Assembly (NCBI GenBank): GCA_001801055.1
Contig: MGWP01000055.1
Span: 1 to 55,680, forward strand
Direction of reading: 5' to 3'
DNA: 55,680 nt
Source of the DNA: Gallionellales bacterium GWA2_55_18
GTDB taxonomy: Bacteria > Pseudomonadota > Gammaproteobacteria > Burkholderiales > Gallionellaceae
Positions 48,048 through 55,680 of the stretch are shown piece by piece (position 1 is the stretch's first letter; each line of letters starts with the position of its first letter). A program made the translations under genes and the position numbers. The notes below the pieces were generated by a model that was given only the letters and a program-made list of their open reading frames with translations, ran no database searches and had not been told where the DNA came from.

Positions 48048-48374
48048 ATGTTCATCAGTAATGCTTATGCCGAAGCCGCCGCACCGGCGCAGGGTGCCGG
48101 TTTCATGGATTTTCTTCCGCTGGTCGTATTGGTGGCGGTGTTTTATTTGTTGGTGTTGCGCCCGCAAAGCAAGCGCGCCAAGGAACACAAGACCATGGTC
48201 GAAGCGCTGCAACGCGGCGATGAAGTCGTGACGACGGGCGGCGAAGTGGGTCGCATCAACAAGGTGTACGAGGAATATGTGGGCGTGGAAATCGCCGAGA
48301 ATGTCGAAGTGACGGTGCTGAAAACTGCGGTTCAAGCCATGTTGCCCAAGGGAACCATCAAGTCCATTAAGTGA
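48048..48374 (+). CDS. yajC: Preprotein translocase accessory subunit YajC
   Basis: YajC associates with SecDF and the SecYEG translocon. The 108-residue protein has one membrane segment, FMDFLPLVVLVAVFYLLVLR, followed by PQSKRAKEHKTMVEALQRGD and GEVGRINKVYEEYVGVEI, typical of the family. TCGGAGA precedes the ATG. It lies 37 bases after tgt and before secD. Confidence 0.95.
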   Translation: MFISNAYAEAAAPAQGAGFMDFLPLVVLVAVFYLLVLRPQSKRAKEHKTMVEALQRGDEVVTTGGEVGRINKVYEEYVGVEIAENVEVTVLKTAVQAMLPKGTIKSIK

Positions 48375-48460
48375 GGGGACAGGGGCTAGGGATTAGGGGC
48401 TGAAAAACCCTGGCGTAGCGAGGTAAAACCCTAGCCCCCAATCCCTAGCACCTGCCCCCT
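48375..48460. repeat. Low-complexity GGGGCTAGGGATTAGGGG inverted repeat
   Basis: GGGACAGGGGCTAGGGATTA opposite ATCCCTAGCACCTGCCCCCT; the arms pair with few mismatches. It lies between yajC and secD and belongs with the spacer repeats of the chemotaxis block. Confidence 0.7.
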
Positions 48461-48476
48461 ATCAAAAGAGGTTTCA

Positions 48477-50288
48477 ATGAACCGTTATCCATTGTGGCAA
48501 TATTTGTCGATTCTGGCCGTGGTTCTGGCCGGGTTGATCTATACCTTGCCGAATTTTTACGGCGAATCGCCTGCCGTGCAGGTGTCGCCGTTGCGCGCCA
48601 GCCTGAAAGCGGATGTCGCATTGCTGGAGCGCGTGGAAAAAACCCTCAAGGCAGCCAGCCTCAATCCGGAAGTGGTCGCGCTGGACGGCAATAGCGTCAA
48701 GGCGCGCTTCGCCGATACCGACAACCAACTAAAAGCCAAGGACGTGTTGTCCGGCCAGTTGGGGGAAGACTACATGGTCGCGCTTAACCTGCTGTCGCGC
48801 TCGCCGCAATGGTTGACCAGCCTTCATGCGCTGCCGATGTATCTCGGCCTGGACTTGCGCGGCGGTGTGCACTTCCTGTTGCAGGTCGATATGAAAGCCG
48901 CGCTGGGCAAGGCTCTGGAAGCCGCTACCGGCGATATCCGCAGCGCGTTGCGCGAGCAGAAGATCGCTTATGCCGGTGTCAGCCGCGACGGCAATATGCT
49001 ATCGGTGAAATTCCGCGATGCCGAAGCGCGCGGCAAGGGTGAGGCGGAAATCAAGCAGCGCTTTAACGACTATGCGCTGAGCGCCAACGAAGCAGGCGGC
49101 GAATTTTTGTTACAGGCGACGCTCAAGCCGGAAGCCGAGCGGCGTATCCAGGAGTCCGCCGTGCAGCAGAACCTGATGACCTTGCGCAACCGCGTGAATG
49201 AGCTGGGTGTGGCCGAGCCGGTGATCCAGCAACAGGGTGCGGATCGCGTGGTGGTGCAATTGCCCGGCGTACAGGATACGGCGCGCGCCAAGGATATTCT
49301 CGGGCGCACCGCGACGCTGGAAGTGCGCATGGTGGACGAGGAGCATCAAGCCAGCCCGGGAGCTGCGGCTCCGTTCGGCACCGAGATGTTCAAGGATCGC
49401 GACGGCAACCTGCTGCTGGTGAAGAAGCAGGTGATCCTCACCGGCGAGCGCATCAACGACGCGCAGCCCGGTTTCGACAACCGCGACAACGAGCCTGCCG
49501 TGCACATCAATCTGGACGGCGTGGGCGCGCGCAAGTTCAAGGAAGCGACGCGCGAAAACGTCGGCAAGCGCATGGCGATCATCCTGTTTGAAAAAGGCCG
49601 GGGCGAAATCGTCACGGCACCGGTCATTCGCGAAGAGATCGGCGGCGGGCGCGTGCAGATCAGCGGCCAGATGAACACCATGGAAGCGCAGGACACCGCA
49701 TTGCTGCTGCGTGCCGGCGCGCTGGCAGCACCAATGGAAATCATCGAGGAACGCACCGTCGGGCCCAGCCTCGGCGCGGATAATATCAAGCGCGGTTTCG
49801 ATTCCACCAAGATCGGTTTTATCATGGTCGCGCTGTTCATGATCGCCTACTACCTGATGTTCGGCACGATTTCCATGGTGTCGTTGGGGGTGAACCTGCT
49901 ACTGCTGGTGGCGTTGTTGTCCATGTTGCAAGCGACGCTCACCTTGCCCGGCATGGCGGGTATCGCGCTGACGCTGGGGATGGCGATCGACGCGAACGTG
50001 CTGATCAACGAGCGCATCCGCGAGGAGCTGCGCAACGGCGTCACGCCGCAGGCCGCGATCCATGCCGGATATGATCGGGCATTCGGCACCATCATCGATT
50101 CGAATGTGACCACGCTGATTGCTGGAATTGCGCTGTTCATGTTCGGCTCCGGCCCGATCAAGGGATTTGCGGTGGTGTTGTGCCTGGGCATTCTCACTTC
50201 GATGTTCAGCGCGGTGCTGGTTTCGCGCGCAATGGTTAATCTGATGTATGGCCGCAGGGCGCGGCTCGCTAATGTAGCAATAGGTTAA
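48477..50288 (+). CDS. secD: Protein translocase subunit SecD
   Basis: SecD uses the proton gradient to pull exported proteins into the periplasm. The 603-residue protein has an N-terminal membrane segment, the LGLDLRGGVHFLLQVDMKAA motif (D1), a large periplasmic part, and a membrane domain with six segments that includes GMAIDANVLINERIREEL (conserved Asp-Asn). Length is normal for proteobacterial SecD. secF follows after one repeat. Confidence 0.97.
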   Translation: MNRYPLWQYLSILAVVLAGLIYTLPNFYGESPAVQVSPLRASLKADVALLERVEKTLKAASLNPEVVALDGNSVKARFADTDNQLKAKDVLSGQLGEDYMVALNLLSRSPQWLTSLHALPMYLGLDLRGGVHFLLQVDMKAALGKALEAATGDIRSALREQKIAYAGVSRDGNMLSVKFRDAEARGKGEAEIKQRFNDYALSANEAGGEFLLQATLKPEAERRIQESAVQQNLMTLRNRVNELGVAEPVIQQQGADRVVVQLPGVQDTARAKDILGRTATLEVRMVDEEHQASPGAAAPFGTEMFKDRDGNLLLVKKQVILTGERINDAQPGFDNRDNEPAVHINLDGVGARKFKEATRENVGKRMAIILFEKGRGEIVTAPVIREEIGGGRVQISGQMNTMEAQDTALLLRAGALAAPMEIIEERTVGPSLGADNIKRGFDSTKIGFIMVALFMIAYYLMFGTISMVSLGVNLLLLVALLSMLQATLTLPGMAGIALTLGMAIDANVLINERIREELRNGVTPQAAIHAGYDRAFGTIIDSNVTTLIAGIALFMFGSGPIKGFAVVLCLGILTSMFSAVLVSRAMVNLMYGRRARLANVAIG

Positions 50289-50289
50289 C

Positions 50290-50372
50290 ACCCTCTCCCT
50301 AACCCTCTCCCGCAAGCGGGAGAGGGGACAATAGCTCTCTCTCCCCAAGGGGAGAGAGTTGGAGAGAGGGGG
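50290..50372. repeat. CTCTCCC / GGGAGAGG repeat (family D) between secD and secF
   Basis: CCCTCTCCCTAACCCTCTCC with CGCAAGCGGGAGAGGGG, then TCTCTCTCCCCAAGGGGAGA. Two hairpins in a row; at gene-gene position here, while other copies are inside genes. Confidence 0.8.
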
Positions 50373-50392
50373 AATAACGAGGAACAAAAAGC

Positions 50393-51325
50393 ATGGAATT
50401 TTTCAAGATCAAAAAAGACATCCCGTTTATGAGCTACGGGAAAATCACTACCAGCATTTCGCTGGTGACGTTTCTGTTCGCGGTGTTTTTTCTCGCCAGC
50501 AAAGGGCTGAATTTTGGTGTGGATTTCACCGGCGGCACGGTGATCGAGGTGCATTACGCTCAACCTGCCGATCTTGCCAAGGTGCGCGAACAGCTTGCCG
50601 CCACAGGCTTGCACGATGCACTGGTGCAAAACTTCGGTTCCAGCCACGATGTGCTGATCCAGGTGCCGCTCAAGCAGAATCTCGCCGGCGCGAAACTGAG
50701 CGAGCAGGTGATGGATGGTTTGCGCAAGCAGGATGCCGGTGTGGAAATGCGTCGCGTGGAATTCGTCGGCCCGCAGGTCGGCAAAGACCTGATAGAGAAC
50801 GGCGCACTGGCGCTGCTGCTGGTATCGCTGGGTATCGTCGGATATCTGTGGATGCGCTTCGAATGGAAATTCGGCCTGTCCGCCATCATCGCCAACCTGC
50901 ATGACGTGGTCATCATCCTCGGCTTCTTTGCCTTCTTTCAATGGGAATTCTCGCTGTCCGTGCTGGCGGCGGTGCTGGCGGTGCTGGGTTATTCGGTGAA
51001 CGAATCGGTGGTGGTGTTCGACCGGATCCGCGAGAACTTCCGCACCATGCGCAAGGCCGGGGTTGCGGAAATCATCGACAACGCGATCACCCGCACCATG
51101 TCGCGCACCATCATCACCCACGGCTGCACGCAAATGATGGTCGGCGCGATGCTGTTCCTCGGCGGCGAGACGCTGCATTACTTTGCGATGGCGCTGACCA
51201 TCGGCATTTTGTTCAGTATCTATTCCTCGGTGCTGGTCGCCAGCCCGATCCTGATGTGGCTCGGCGTATCGCGCGAAGACTTCATCAAACCGGAAAAAAC
51301 CGAAGCCGAAGAAGTCCTGCCGTAA
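50393..51325 (+). CDS. secF: Protein translocase subunit SecF
   Basis: The partner of SecD. The 310-residue protein starts MEFFKIKKDIPFMSYGKITT, has LNFGVDFTGGTVIEVHYAQP for the first periplasmic part, and the membrane core VLGYSVNESVVVFDRIREN with the conserved Asp and Arg. The segment RTIITHGCTQMMVGAMLFLG lies in the last helices. It is the end of the queA-tgt-yajC-secDF run; a strong hairpin with T-run follows. Confidence 0.97.
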   Translation: MEFFKIKKDIPFMSYGKITTSISLVTFLFAVFFLASKGLNFGVDFTGGTVIEVHYAQPADLAKVREQLAATGLHDALVQNFGSSHDVLIQVPLKQNLAGAKLSEQVMDGLRKQDAGVEMRRVEFVGPQVGKDLIENGALALLLVSLGIVGYLWMRFEWKFGLSAIIANLHDVVIILGFFAFFQWEFSLSVLAAVLAVLGYSVNESVVVFDRIRENFRTMRKAGVAEIIDNAITRTMSRTIITHGCTQMMVGAMLFLGGETLHYFAMALTIGILFSIYSSVLVASPILMWLGVSREDFIKPEKTEAEEVLP

Positions 51326-51352
51326 AGGGGGTAGTTGGTTTGATAGAAAAAC

Positions 51353-51384
51353 GTAGGGGCGCGATTTATCGCGCCCCTTTTTTT
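51353..51384 (+). terminator. GC hairpin with T-run after secF (also a family B repeat)
   Basis: GTA, then GGGGCGCGA, TTTA, TCGCGCCCC, then seven T. The 9-bp perfect stem and T-run make a good intrinsic terminator for the sec operon. The GTAG head shows it is also a repeat of family B, so a mobile repeat seems to serve as terminator. Confidence 0.75.
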
Positions 51385-51402
51385 AACCTAGAAAGAGTGG
51401 TT

Positions 51403-51526
51403 GTCCACGAAAGTCACGAAAAACACGAAAAAATTCAAAGGGCTCCATAAATTGATACCTGTTGGGTGAATCCCCGAGTCAATGCAACTTCATGTTTTAT
51501 TTCGTGCCTTTCGTGTTTTTCGTGGA
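51403..51526. repeat. Long inverted repeat with CCACGAAA...CACGAAA arms (second copy)
   Basis: GTCCACGAAAGTCACGAAAA at the left pairs with CCTTTCGTGTTTTTCGTGGA at the right. The central 80 bases differ fully from the copy at 23563. It lies between the converging secF and anmK genes. Confidence 0.8.
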
Positions 51527-51545
51527 TGAATTGCGGTTTTTAGGT

Positions 51546-52643
51546 TTAATTCCGGTAAATCGCGCCCAGTATGCAGGGATGCTTTGCGCCGGTGACCTGC
51601 GGCAGATTGGCGGGTTTTTCGAGCAGGGTTTGCTGCGCCAGCCAGGCGAAGGCGATGGCTTCCAGATAGTCGCTGTCCACGCCGAGGATGTCGGTGGTCT
51701 GTATGCTGCTGCCCGGCAGCAAGTCGATCAGGCGGTTGCGCAGGGTTTGGTTGCGCGCGCCGCCGCCGCATAAATAAATTTCCGCAGCACCGGTGCAATA
51801 TTTCTGGATGGTTTGCGCGATGGTTTGGCAAGTCAGCTCCAGCAGTGTCGCCTGCACATCTTCCGCGCGTTCGTTGCCTTGCAGTTTGCCGCGCAGCCAT
51901 GCCATGTTGAACAGGTCGCGACCGGTGCTTCTTGGCGGCGGTAAAGCAAAAAAAGGTTCGTCGAACATCTGCTCCAGCAAGGCGGGCAACACCTGGCCGG
52001 ATGCCGCCCATGCGCCGTTGTCGTCGTAGGATTTGCCGAGGTGTCGCATGCACCACGCATCCATCAGCAGGTTGCCGGGGCCGCAGTCAAAACCGGTCGT
52101 GGCGGCTTGCGGTGGCAGATCGGTCAGGTTGCTGATGCCGCCGATATTGACGATGACGCGATGGATGCCGGGATGGCGCAACGCATGGTCATGGAACGCG
52201 GGAACCAGCGGCGCGCCTTGTCCTCCGGCGGCGATGTCGCGGCTGCGAAAGTCGCCGACCACGGTGATGCCGGTCAGTTCGGCGAGCAGTGCGGCGTTGC
52301 CGATTTGCAGGGTGTAGCCTTGTTCGGGGCAGTGGCGGATGGTCTGGCCGTGGCAGCCGATGGCATTTACTTGCGCCGCAGAGATGCCGGCTTGCGATAG
52401 TAGCGGGGTAATACTTCGGGCATACAGTTGCGCCAGTTGATTGTCGGTCAATTGTGCCTGATGCAGCTCGTTGTGGCCGGGCAGATGCAGCGCCAGCAAA
52501 ATGCTTTTCAGTGTGTCGTCAAAAGGCAGGTAGTGCTTGGCGAGCAGCCGGGGCTGTGTCTGGCACAAATCGACAAGGACGGCATCGACGCCGTCCAGGC
52601 TGGTTCCCGACATCAACCCGATATAGAGCTCAGGCTGTTGCAC
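51546..52643 (-). CDS. anmK: Anhydro-N-acetylmuramic acid kinase AnmK
   Basis: AnmK phosphorylates anhMurNAc during peptidoglycan recycling. The 365-residue enzyme begins (GTG start) near YIGLMSGTSLDGVDAVLVD, with CHGQTIRHCPEQGYTLQIG and GFDCGPGNLLMDAW as further family motifs and ICGGGARN-like YLCGGGARNQTL near the end. No better ATG is available upstream. It is divergent from tyrS and downstream of the M23 peptidase, both on wall-related tasks. Confidence 0.95.
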   Translation of the reverse strand: MQQPELYIGLMSGTSLDGVDAVLVDLCQTQPRLLAKHYLPFDDTLKSILLALHLPGHNELHQAQLTDNQLAQLYARSITPLLSQAGISAAQVNAIGCHGQTIRHCPEQGYTLQIGNAALLAELTGITVVGDFRSRDIAAGGQGAPLVPAFHDHALRHPGIHRVIVNIGGISNLTDLPPQAATTGFDCGPGNLLMDAWCMRHLGKSYDDNGAWAASGQVLPALLEQMFDEPFFALPPPRSTGRDLFNMAWLRGKLQGNERAEDVQATLLELTCQTIAQTIQKYCTGAAEIYLCGGGARNQTLRNRLIDLLPGSSIQTTDILGVDSDYLEAIAFAWLAQQTLLEKPANLPQVTGAKHPCILGAIYRN

Positions 52644-52682
52644 GGGATGGGTGTCGTGATCCTCGCACAGCGATTCGTTTGC

Positions 52683-52716
52683 CCCCTCTCCCTCCGGGGG
52701 AGGGTTGGGGTGGGGG
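52683..52716. repeat. CCCTCTCCCTCC / GGGGGAGGG repeat (family D)
   Basis: CCCCTCTCCCTCCGGGGGAG followed by GGTTGGGGTGGGGG. A single hairpin just upstream of the anmK start and downstream of the M23 gene. Confidence 0.6.
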
Positions 52717-52765
52717 AAACGGGCACGGCGGGTTTCTTAGCAGAGGCGGCATTTCGCCATACCCG

Positions 52766-54079
52766 TTAGTCGAGTTTGGCGAGGTTGGTGTTGCGCAATT
52801 GGTTCAAGCGCGCCACGAAGTTGTCGGCAAGCGATTGGAACGCGGTCTTGTCGGCAGCGCCGACAGGCTGCGCATTGGGCAGCGCGACGCGCAGCGGGTC
52901 GCGCTGTTGGCCGTCAACCCTGAACTCGTAGTGCAGGTGCGGGCCGTTGGTCAGGCCGGTCATGCCGACATAGCCGATCGCATCGCCCTGCGCCACGCGC
53001 TGGCCTTTATGCAGCCCCTTGGCAAAGCGCGACAGATGACCATACACGGTGGTGAAATGACCCTGATGGCTGACCGTAACGAAATTGCCATAACCGCCCT
53101 GCTTGCCGAAAGATGAGACGACACCGTCCGAAGTTGCTTTGACCTTGGTGCCGATCGGGGCGGCAAAATCCACGCCTCTATGTGCGCGCCATTTGTTCAG
53201 CACCGGGTGGAAACGCGAGTTGCTGAAGCCCGAACTCACGCGCGAAAATTCAATGGGCGAGCGCAGGAAAGTCTTGCGCACGCTCTTGCCTTCCGGGGTG
53301 AAGTAATCGCCTTGCTGCGTGTTGCCCTGGAAATATACCGCGCGGTAAACCTGGCGCTGGTTGATGAATTCGGCGGCCTGGATGCGCCCGGTATGCACCA
53401 ATTCGCCATTGCTGTAGGTCATTTCATACACTGCGGTGAATTTGTCGCCCTTGCGCAAATCGTGGTGAAAATCGATATCGCCGCCGAATATCTCGGCCAA
53501 TTGGTTGGCGGCGGCTTCCGGCATTCCGGCTGCATCGGTTGCGGCATACAGGCTGGTCTTGATTTCGCCGGTGCGCACGAACAGGCGTTTCTCGAGTTGG
53601 GCGGGCTGGATATGGGTTTTGTAGCCCTCGCCTTGTTTGTCGATCACGATTTGTGCGCCGTTGTCGCCCATATAGCGCAACGAAACAAGCCCGCCGACGG
53701 CGTTGATCTCGGCTTGCACTTCCTTGCCGACAGCCAGTTTGCGGAAAGATTCCGCTTCAGCGGTATGGCGCAGATAGTTGCTGGCGGCGGCATCTTCGAC
53801 ATTCAGGCGGCGCAGCAATTCGGCCACGGTATCGCCGCGCTGCATGCGCTCGGTGCGCCAGAAACTGGCGGCAGTGGTCACGCTGGGGGCGATCTTGGGC
53901 AATGCGATCTGTTCGATGGCAACTTTGGCCGAATCGGGGCCAAGATTGCTTTGCGGCACCAGTCCGAAGGCGGTGACTACGCCCAGCAACGGCATGGTGG
54001 ACAGCGTGACGAACCAGCGCAGCTTTTTTTTGCTTTCCAGCATTTTGCGTTCTTGGTCGGGCAGATTTTGGGTTAACAT
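52766..54079 (-). CDS. M23 family murein endopeptidase (MepM-like)
   Basis: The 437-residue protein has one N-terminal membrane segment (about 24-42), an OapA/LysM-like region (RGDTVAELLRRLNVEDAAAS), a middle domain and the C-terminal LytM/M23 peptidase. The zinc ligands are in HRGVDFAAPIG and HLHYEFRVDG, with KQGGYGNFVTVSHQGHFTTV between, so it is likely active. AAGGAGG is before the ATG at 54079. By homology it cuts cross-links in peptidoglycan to allow growth. It neighbours tyrS and anmK as in many betaproteobacteria. Confidence 0.93.
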   Translation of the reverse strand: MLTQNLPDQERKMLESKKKLRWFVTLSTMPLLGVVTAFGLVPQSNLGPDSAKVAIEQIALPKIAPSVTTAASFWRTERMQRGDTVAELLRRLNVEDAAASNYLRHTAEAESFRKLAVGKEVQAEINAVGGLVSLRYMGDNGAQIVIDKQGEGYKTHIQPAQLEKRLFVRTGEIKTSLYAATDAAGMPEAAANQLAEIFGGDIDFHHDLRKGDKFTAVYEMTYSNGELVHTGRIQAAEFINQRQVYRAVYFQGNTQQGDYFTPEGKSVRKTFLRSPIEFSRVSSGFSNSRFHPVLNKWRAHRGVDFAAPIGTKVKATSDGVVSSFGKQGGYGNFVTVSHQGHFTTVYGHLSRFAKGLHKGQRVAQGDAIGYVGMTGLTNGPHLHYEFRVDGQQRDPLRVALPNAQPVGAADKTAFQSLADNFVARLNQLRNTNLAKLD

Positions 54080-54288
54080 TCACGCCTCCTTGTGTTGCTT
54101 TGTCTTGTTTTTGCAACGTGCTGCATTTCCGATTGGTGCGCACTTTACCAGAAAGGTGCATCCTCTCAAAGGCCGAATTGATAGGCGGCAGATGATTAAT
54201 TCAGGTGGTAAAACACGGCTGACGAATGGCTCGAACGCGGGAATGAACGGCAACCCGGCTTTTTCTGAATTTGAATTGATAGAAAATT

Positions 54289-55509
54289 ATGACTGAAATG
54301 ACTACCCCGGAAATAACACAGGCCGATGCGCTGGCTCTGATCAAGCGCGGCGCCCATGAATTACTGCTTGAAGACGAGTTGAAGCAAAAGCTCGCGCTGG
54401 GTCGCCCGTTGCGCGTCAAGGCGGGCTTCGATCCGACCGCGCCGGATTTGCATCTCGGGCATACCGTGCTGCTCAACAAGATGCGCCAGTTGCAGTATCT
54501 CGGCCATGACGCGCTGTTCCTGATCGGCGACTTCACCGGCATGATCGGCGACCCGACCGGCAAAAACACCACCCGTCCGCCGCTGTCGCGCGAACAGGTG
54601 CTGGAAAACGCCCAGTCGTACCGCGACCAGGTGTTCAAGGTGCTTGACCCGGAAAAAACCGAGATCGTGTTCAACTCTACCTGGATGGACGAATTCAGCG
54701 CGGCGGATTTGATCAAACTGGCGGCCACCCACACCGTGGCGCGCATGCTGGAGCGCGACGATTTCGGCAAGCGTTACAAAAGCAACCAGCCCATCGCCAT
54801 CCATGAGTTTGTTTACCCGCTGGTGCAAGGCTATGACTCCGTGGTACTCAAGGCGGACATCGAGCTGGGCGGCACCGACCAGAAATTCAACTTGCTGATG
54901 GGGCGCGAACTACAAAAACATTACGGTCAGCCGCCGCAGTGCGTACTCACCATGCCGCTGCTGGAAGGGCTGGACGGTGTGAACAAGATGTCCAAGTCGC
55001 TCGGCAATTACGTCGGTATCACCGACACACCGCAGGATATGTTCGGCAAGCTGATGTCGATCTCCGATACGCTGATGTGGCGCTATCTGGAACTGCTGTC
55101 GTTCCGCAGCATGGGTGAAATAACCGGCTGGCGCGAAGAAGTATCCGCCGGACGCAACCCGCGCGACATCAAGGTATTGCTGGCGCAGGAAATCGTGGAA
55201 CGCTTCCATTCCAAAAAGGCCGCCGAAGCCGCGCTGACGGAATTCGAAGCGCGCTTCAAACAAGGTGTGCTGCCGGACGACATGCCGGAAATCAGCGTCG
55301 CCAGCACGGATGGCCACATCGGTATCGCTCAACTGCTCAAACAAGCCGGGCTGGTTCCCAGCACTTCCGAAGCACTGCGCATGATCGACCAGGGCGGGGT
55401 CAAACTCGACGGCGAAAAAGTCAGCGACAAGGCTTTGCAACTCAAGGCGGGCACGGTCGTCGTCGCACAAGTCGGCAAGCGCAAATTCGGGCGGGTGAGC
55501 GTTAGCTGA
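54289..55509 (+). CDS. tyrS: Tyrosyl-tRNA synthetase
   Basis: A class I synthetase of 406 residues. The HIGH signature is DLHLGH in [14 protein letters not shown], the KMSKS loop is [14 protein letters not shown], and the C-terminal S4-like RNA-binding domain has [20 protein letters not shown]. The KMSKS form and length place it with the TyrRS type common in beta- and gammaproteobacteria (TyrZ-like group). No T-box or leader is visible in the 209 bases upstream. Confidence 0.97.
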   Translation: MTEMTTPEITQADALALIKRGAHELLLEDELKQKLALGRPLRVKAGFDPTAPDLHLGHTVLLNKMRQLQYLGHDALFLIGDFTGMIGDPTGKNTTRPPLSREQVLENAQSYRDQVFKVLDPEKTEIVFNSTWMDEFSAADLIKLAATHTVARMLERDDFGKRYKSNQPIAIHEFVYPLVQGYDSVVLKADIELGGTDQKFNLLMGRELQKHYGQPPQCVLTMPLLEGLDGVNKMSKSLGNYVGITDTPQDMFGKLMSISDTLMWRYLELLSFRSMGEITGWREEVSAGRNPRDIKVLLAQEIVERFHSKKAAEAALTEFEARFKQGVLPDDMPEISVASTDGHIGIAQLLKQAGLVPSTSEALRMIDQGGVKLDGEKVSDKALQLKAGTVVVAQVGKRKFGRVSVS

Positions 55510-55614
55510 TTGCGGATATTCAGGAAGGGGGCGTTGGATGAAAATTTAAACTGACGTTGCCCCCATTGGCTTACGATTGCCGCTTTCAGGAAGGGCGCGC
55601 TCAAAAACCAACCG

Positions 55615-55641
55615 CAACACCTTGGAGAGGTTAAGGTGTTG
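55615..55641. promoter_or_regulatory. Perfect 9-bp dyad just before a possible start codon
   Basis: CAACACCTT, nine bases, AAGGTGTTG. The right arm contains AAGG at ribosome-binding distance from the ATG at 55644. It could be an operator or an RNA hairpin that hides the site. Nearby, TTCAGGAAGGG occurs twice (about 55519 and 55585). Confidence 0.45.
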
Positions 55642-55643
55642 GG

Positions 55644-55680
55644 ATGGAAAAAACAGAAAAGCTCTATAAGCAGTTGAGTG
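55644..55680 (+). CDS. Start of a possible gene cut by the window end
   Basis: ATG followed by codons for EKTEKLYKQLS; twelve codons are visible. The N-terminus resembles those of WYL/YafY-type regulators, but that is too little to identify it. AAGGTGTTGGG stands in front of the ATG. Confidence 0.3.
   Translation, partial: MEKTEKLYKQLS

Overview
The window looks like chromosome of a motile Gram-negative betaproteobacterium. Supporting signs are flhDC as flagellar master regulator together with CheZ, the queA-tgt-yajC-secD-secF block, the tyrS / M23 peptidase / anmK block, coding DNA rich in G and C, and very many short palindromic repeats. The repeat style and a haem-type chemoreceptor remind me of Gallionellaceae/Nitrosomonadales iron oxidisers, but that is a guess from memory, not a proven placement.

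Layout. Positions 1-15172 (minus strand) form one long chemotaxis block. In transcription order it encodes a 4-helix-bundle chemoreceptor, a PAS plus c-type-haem chemoreceptor, two CheV proteins, CheY, CheZ, a CheA, a soluble CZB chemoreceptor, a small membrane chemoreceptor, a CheY-like regulator, a second CheA, and a CheW cut by the window edge. Positions 15735-18917 hold flhD-flhC and motA-motB on the same strand. Positions 19233-21155 encode an HDOD-REC-GGDEF protein, and a lone type IV pilin-like gene follows on the plus strand.

Positions 22331-30392 (plus) run ispD, ispF, tsaB, rimI, a family 4 uracil-DNA glycosylase, then a membrane-anchored amide/urea-type binding protein overlapping a sensor GGDEF-EAL protein. 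Positions 30418-33361 (minus) are phoH-PIN, msrB, yciB and a YciI-like gene. Positions 33511-35514 (minus) are a compact REC-CheC-GGDEF operon. Acetyl-CoA synthetase follows on the plus strand.

Positions 37844-45078 are an accessory island: a type III restriction-modification pair (Mod, Res), an AlbA_2/HATPase protein and a DprA/SMF-like protein. Broken 3' ends of two neighbouring genes (acs and the AlbA_2 gene) lie as divergent copies just downstream of the intact genes, which suggests allele exchange. Positions 45225-51325 (plus) are queA, a REP-associated transposase (RAYT), tgt, yajC, secD and secF. The window closes with anmK and an M23 peptidase (minus), tyrS (plus) and the first codons of one more possible gene.

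Three signalling outputs dominate: swimming (CheA/CheY/MotAB), cyclic-di-GMP (three GGDEF proteins, all with an intact GG[DE]EF motif and an RxxD inhibitory site), and their link through CheY/CheC-type proteins. The second theme is repeats. GTAG-headed hairpins, several as inverted pairs, sit between genes and often supply the stop codon of the upstream gene; the RAYT lies between two of them. Other repeat families have entered coding regions in frame, including the nuclease core of Res.
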